NCBI RefSeq assembly: GCF_002973535.1
Contig: NZ_PVEP01000010.1
Coordinates: 82,851-146,850, forward strand
DNA: 64,000 nucleotides
From: Albidovulum denitrificans
GTDB lineage: Bacteria > Pseudomonadota > Alphaproteobacteria > Rhodobacterales > Rhodobacteraceae
Direction of reading: 5' to 3'
The position numbers and the translations under genes are program-made. Below, piece by piece: positions 57,959 through 64,000 of this stretch (its first letter is position 1; the number at the start of each line of letters is the position of its first letter). The notes beneath the pieces were generated by a model. That model was not told the origin of the DNA, did not search any database, and saw nothing but the letters and a program-made list of their open reading frames with translations.

Positions 57959-59384
57959 GAGACGCGGCTGGCTGCCTGCGGCGCTTCTGGCCGTGGGCGC
58001 GATTACGCTTTTGCGGATCGTGGCGCTTTGGTTCAACCGGACCGATCTGTTCGTCGATGAAAGCCAGTACTGGCTTTGGGGGCAGAACCCCGATTTCGGC
58101 TATTATTCGAAACCGCCGCTGATCGGCTGGGTGATCCGCGCCGCGACCGAGCTTGGCGGCAGCGACGCGCCGTTCTGGGTGCGGCTGCCGGGGGCGCTTT
58201 TCCATGGCATGACGGCGCTGATCCTTGGGGCGCTTGGCGCGCGGATCATGGGCGCGCGGGCGGCGGTCTGGGTGGCGGTCGGCTATGCGACGCTGCCCTT
58301 CGTGGCGCTGGGAAGTCTGCTGATCTCCACCGACACGATCATGGCGCCGTTCTATGCGGCGGCGCTGCTGGCCTGGTTCCGCGCGGTGGACAGTGGCCGG
58401 GCAGGGCAGGCGGCGCTGGCCGGGGTCTTTATCGGGCTGGCCTTTCTGGCGAAATATGCCGCCGTGTATTTCCTGATCGGCACGGCGCTGGCGGCGGTCT
58501 TCGTGCCGACGGCGCGGCTGAGCCTGCGCCAGACCATCGCCATGCTGGCCGCCTTTGCGGTGACGATCGCCCCCAACATCGTCTGGAACCTGACCCATGA
58601 CCTGACGACGGTCGAGCATACGATGGACAATGTCGGCTGGGTGCGGGGCGGGGCGGGCTTTGGCGGGTTGCGTTTCGGCAGTCTGGTGGAATTCTTCCTG
58701 TCGCAATTCGCGGTCGCCGGGCCGGTGGTTTTTGCGGCGCTGATCTGGGGTTGGGTGCGGCAGCGCGGGCCGAGGGCGGGGGCGCTGACGGCGCTGTCGC
58801 TGCCGGTTCTTGTGATTGTCTGCGTTCAGGCGCTTCTTTCGCAGGCCTATGCGAACTGGGCCGTGGCCACCTATTTCGCGGGGCTTCTGATCGCCGTCGC
58901 CGTGCTGTCCGGGCGGGGCAGGGGGCTTCTCTGGCTGTCGCTGGCGATCAACGGGGCGATCTGCGTCCTCTTGCCGCTGCTGACGATCCTCGCGCCCTGG
59001 CCCGTGCAGGGGGACCGCCCGCTTTTGTCCCGCTATCTGGGGCAGGCGGCGCTAAGTGCGCAGATCGTTGACGTGGCCCGTGCCGAAGAGGTTGCGACGG
59101 TGGCCGCGACGGATCGTGGCATTCTGGCGGATCTTTTCTATACCGGGCGCGACAGCGGGCTGGCGATCCGCACGCCAAAGCCTGCGGGGCGGGCGAAGAG
59201 TTACTATGAACAGATGTACCCGCTGACCGACGACGTCCCGGTTCTTTTCGTGTCCGATACCGCGCCGGTTTGCGACGGGGTGACGGTTCCGCCCCTGCGG
59301 ACCTTCGATACGAAAGGCGGCACCTATGCGCGGCGGAGCATCGCGGTCTACCGGGTGGCTGGGGGCTGTCTGAATGCAGATTGA
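57951..59384 (+). CDS. ArnT-like family 39 glycosyltransferase
   Basis: A 477-aa polytopic membrane protein with about ten helices and an acidic pair in the first periplasmic loop (TDLFVDESQYW, Asp36-Glu37), the catalytic position in GT39/ArnT enzymes. A soluble C-terminal domain follows. It would transfer a sugar from a polyprenyl phosphate carrier to lipid A or another envelope acceptor. It overlaps both neighbours (8 and 11 bp). Confidence 0.85.
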   Translation: MPERRGWLPAALLAVGAITLLRIVALWFNRTDLFVDESQYWLWGQNPDFGYYSKPPLIGWVIRAATELGGSDAPFWVRLPGALFHGMTALILGALGARIMGARAAVWVAVGYATLPFVALGSLLISTDTIMAPFYAAALLAWFRAVDSGRAGQAALAGVFIGLAFLAKYAAVYFLIGTALAAVFVPTARLSLRQTIAMLAAFAVTIAPNIVWNLTHDLTTVEHTMDNVGWVRGGAGFGGLRFGSLVEFFLSQFAVAGPVVFAALIWGWVRQRGPRAGALTALSLPVLVIVCVQALLSQAYANWAVATYFAGLLIAVAVLSGRGRGLLWLSLAINGAICVLLPLLTILAPWPVQGDRPLLSRYLGQAALSAQIVDVARAEEVATVAATDRGILADLFYTGRDSGLAIRTPKPAGRAKSYYEQMYPLTDDVPVLFVSDTAPVCDGVTVPPLRTFDTKGGTYARRSIAVYRVAGGCLNAD

Positions 59385-60066
59385 CCACCGCCGCCTTGCC
59401 GGGGTCTGGGTCGCGGCCTTCGTCATCGTCAATGCGGTCTTCCTGCTTTGGCCGGGGCTGGACCTTGCCGTCTCGGGCCTCTTTTACGACAGCGACGCGG
59501 GTTTCTTCCTTGCCGGTTCCGGCACACTTGAGGTCATCCGCCAGGCGATCTGGCGGCTGAGCGTCGTTCTGGTCCTGGCCTGCCTTGCCGTGGTGATCTG
59601 GGGCCTGATCTTCCGGGCGCGGCGTCTTGACCTGCGCGCGCCTCTTTTCATCGTGCTTCTCTATCTTCTCGGGCCGATCCTGCTGGTCGACGGGCTGCTC
59701 AAGCGCTTCTGGGGCCGGGCGAGGCCCGCGAATGTCGACGCCTTCGGCGGGACCGCGCAATTCACCCCGCCGCTTCTGCCCGCCGACCAATGCGCGCATA
59801 ACTGCTCTTTCGTCTCGGGCGAGGGGGCGGCGGCCACGGCGCTGGCGATTTCACTGGCGGTTCTGGCGCCCTATGTCCGGCGCGCGACGGGGCCGGGATG
59901 GTACCGCGCCTATCTGGTTCTGGCCGTCGCCGTCCCCCTGACCGGCATGGCGCTGCGGGTGGCGACGGGGCGGCATTTCCTGTCCGATACGCTTGACGCC
60001 GCGCTCTTCGTGGGGCTGATCGCACTTGGCCTTCACAGGCTGCTTCTGGCGCCCCGTCACGGCTAG
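59374..60066 (+). CDS. PAP2-family membrane phosphatase with SGE in place of SGH
   Basis: A 230-aa membrane phosphatase with six predicted helices. PAP2 motif 1 is K110-X6-R117-P118 (KRFWGRARP) and motif 3 is R195-X5-H201-X3-D205. Motif 2 reads SFVSGE (148-150), so the usual histidine is replaced by glutamate. Lipid A phosphatases (LpxE/F type) and undecaprenyl pyrophosphatases belong here. It is the last gene of the glycolipid module. Confidence 0.82.
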   Translation: MQIDHRRLAGVWVAAFVIVNAVFLLWPGLDLAVSGLFYDSDAGFFLAGSGTLEVIRQAIWRLSVVLVLACLAVVIWGLIFRARRLDLRAPLFIVLLYLLGPILLVDGLLKRFWGRARPANVDAFGGTAQFTPPLLPADQCAHNCSFVSGEGAAATALAISLAVLAPYVRRATGPGWYRAYLVLAVAVPLTGMALRVATGRHFLSDTLDAALFVGLIALGLHRLLLAPRHG

Positions 60067-60076
60067 GTGGCCCGTG

Positions 60077-60105
60077 TTGACAACCCCCGCGACTCCCCCT
60101 ATACG
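60077..60105 (+). promoter_or_regulatory. Strong sigma-70 promoter of the str operon
   Basis: TTGACA (60077-60082), exactly 17 bp, then TATACG (60100-60105), beginning 10 bp after the PAP2 stop. It gives a leader of about 230 nt before rpsL. Confidence 0.78.
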
Positions 60106-60339
60106 GCGCCCACCTGTGCTGCGGGCCGTACCCGCGTGAGCAGGCATCAGTACTGAAGTGGTCATGATCCGGGCCGAAAGCCCCGATCCTCTGGAATTCC
60201 ACCGCGTCGGCCCCGCGAAGGGGACGAATGCGGTTTTGGTGTTTTGCGGACGCGCAAGGCACGACATGAGAGAAAGCCCCCGGAAACGCCGCTGACGAGT
60301 GGTCGTTGATCGGGCCGCAAACGAGATAGGGCGAGATTT

Positions 60340-60711
60340 ATGCCGACGATCCAACAGCTGATCCGCAAGCCGCGGGAAGCGAATGCAAGAAAGTCCAAGT
60401 CGCAGCACTTGGAAGGATGCCCGCAGAAGCGCGGCGTCTGCACCCGCGTCTACACCACGACGCCGAAGAAGCCGAACTCGGCTATGCGTAAGGTGGCCAA
60501 GGTCCGTCTGACCAACGGCTTCGAGGTGATCAGCTACATCCCCGGCGAAAAGCACAACCTTCAGGAACACTCCGTTGTCCTGATCCGTGGCGGCCGGGTG
60601 AAAGACCTTCCGGGCGTTCGTTACCACATCCTGCGCGGTGTGCTCGATACGCAGGGCGTCAAAGACCGCCGTCAGCGCCGTTCGAAATACGGCGCGAAGC
60701 GTCCGAAATAA
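60340..60711 (+). CDS. rpsL: 30S ribosomal protein S12
   Basis: A 123-aa S12 with the conserved [18 protein letters not shown] loop (streptomycin region, wild-type lysines) and [10 protein letters not shown]. It is the first gene of rpsL-rpsG-fusA-tuf, 12 bp ahead of rpsG. Confidence 0.99.
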   Translation: MPTIQQLIRKPREANARKSKSQHLEGCPQKRGVCTRVYTTTPKKPNSAMRKVAKVRLTNGFEVISYIPGEKHNLQEHSVVLIRGGRVKDLPGVRYHILRGVLDTQGVKDRRQRRSKYGAKRPK

Positions 60712-60723
60712 GGAGATCACCAG

Positions 60724-61194
60724 ATGTCTCGTCGTCACGCCGCCGAAAAGCGCGAAATCCTGCCCGATGCCAAGTTTGGCGATCGGGTTCTGACGAAGTT
60801 CATGAACAACCTCATGGTCGATGGCAAGAAGTCCGTCGCCGAGCGGATCGTCTACAACGCGCTCGACCGCGTTGAGGGCAAGCTCAAGCGCTCGCCCGTC
60901 GAATGCTTCCACGAAGCGCTCGACAACGTGAAGCCCTCGCTTGAGGTCCGGTCCCGCCGCGTTGGCGGTGCGACCTACCAGGTTCCGGTCGAAGTGCGCC
61001 CCGAGCGCCGCGAAGCGCTGGCGATCCGCTGGCTCATCACTGCCGCGAAGAACCGCAACGAGAACACGATGGAAGAGCGTCTGGCGGCTGAGCTGGCCGA
61101 CGCCGTCAATGGCCGCGGCACCGCGGTCAAGAAACGTGAAGACACCCACAAGATGGCCGACGCCAACAAGGCGTTCAGCCATTACCGCTGGTAA
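60724..61194 (+). CDS. rpsG: 30S ribosomal protein S7
   Basis: A 156-aa S7 starting [15 protein letters not shown], with the signature segment [19 protein letters not shown]. It initiates 3'-domain assembly of 16S rRNA; in E. coli it regulates the str operon. Confidence 0.99.
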   Translation: MSRRHAAEKREILPDAKFGDRVLTKFMNNLMVDGKKSVAERIVYNALDRVEGKLKRSPVECFHEALDNVKPSLEVRSRRVGGATYQVPVEVRPERREALAIRWLITAAKNRNENTMEERLAAELADAVNGRGTAVKKREDTHKMADANKAFSHYRW

Positions 61195-61219
61195 CCCGGC
61201 GGCAACGAGGACCTAAAAG

Positions 61220-63343
<2,124 letters not shown>

Positions 63344-63346
63344 ACG

Positions 63347-63401
63347 GGATGGGCGGATCGCCCATCCTACCATCCCGTAGGATGGGCGATCCGCCCATCC
63401 T
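63347..63401. repeat. Pair of mutually inverted hairpins between fusA and tuf
   Basis: 63347-63370 and 63377-63400 are perfect 24-bp reverse complements of each other, and each is itself a hairpin (GGATGGGCG-GAT-CGCCCATCC; AGGATGGGCG-ATC-CGCCCATCCT). They share the core with the rpoB-rpoC palindrome. Confidence 0.85.
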
Positions 63402-63422
63402 GTACCGAAGCAGGAGGCCACA

Positions 63423-64000
<578 letters not shown>

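Overview
The window is a high-GC stretch with tightly packed, often 4-bp-overlapping genes. Its content points to a denitrifying alphaproteobacterium of the Rhodobacterales (Paracoccus/Rhodobacter relatives). The evidence is a Paracoccus-order nirS-type nitrite reductase cluster with a NirD-NirL fusion, norCBQDEF, ChvG/ChvI linked to a PTS-type phosphorelay, a methylsuccinyl-CoA dehydrogenase of the ethylmalonyl-CoA pathway, and alphaproteobacterial r-protein order. I cannot assign a genus.

1-17.3 kb: denitrification supercluster. On the minus strand nirS-E-C-F-DL-G-H-J make cytochrome cd1 and its heme d1 (nirJ runs off the left edge). Divergently on the plus strand lie nirI, an nnrS-family gene and nirX, then norCBQDEF for nitric oxide reductase. 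A convergent Crp/Fnr regulator (NnrR/Dnr type) closes the block. Two near-identical NNR/FNR-type boxes, TTGACTTTCGTTAA (between nirS and nirI) and TTGACTTTTGTTAA (before norC), tie both halves to one regulator.

17.5-25.2 kb: an iron/heme-linked operon on the plus strand (a 59-aa protein, HemP, a Cys-rich protein, imelysin, di-heme oxidoreductase, second imelysin, DUF1513), behind a perfect 7-bp inverted repeat overlapping a TTGACA -35 box. A convergent gene encodes a membrane-anchored sugar-dehydrogenase-like propeller fused to a cytochrome c.

25.3-31 kb: mcd, a TauE/SafE permease, 3-hydroxybutyryl-CoA dehydrogenase, a WYL-type regulator facing an atypical Rid protein across a probable operator, and a lysophospholipid acyltransferase.

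31-42 kb: a minus-strand signalling operon chvI-chvG-hprK-rapZ-EIIA(Man)-ptsH and the divergent pckA. Then come minus-strand etfBA, a PduO-type cobalamin adenosyltransferase, a HIG1-like protein and an SDR. A roughly 500-bp gene-free region carries palindromic repeats.

42.2-64 kb: translation/transcription superoperon secE-nusG-rplK-rplA ... rplJ-rplL-rpoB-rpoC ... rpsL-rpsG-fusA-tuf (tuf cut by the right edge). It is interrupted twice. Two exported proteins, one resembling an outer-membrane barrel, sit between rplA and rplJ. A permease plus a four-gene glycolipid/lipid A-like modification module sits between rpoC and rpsL. Hairpins, promoters and two families of palindromic repeats occupy the spacers.
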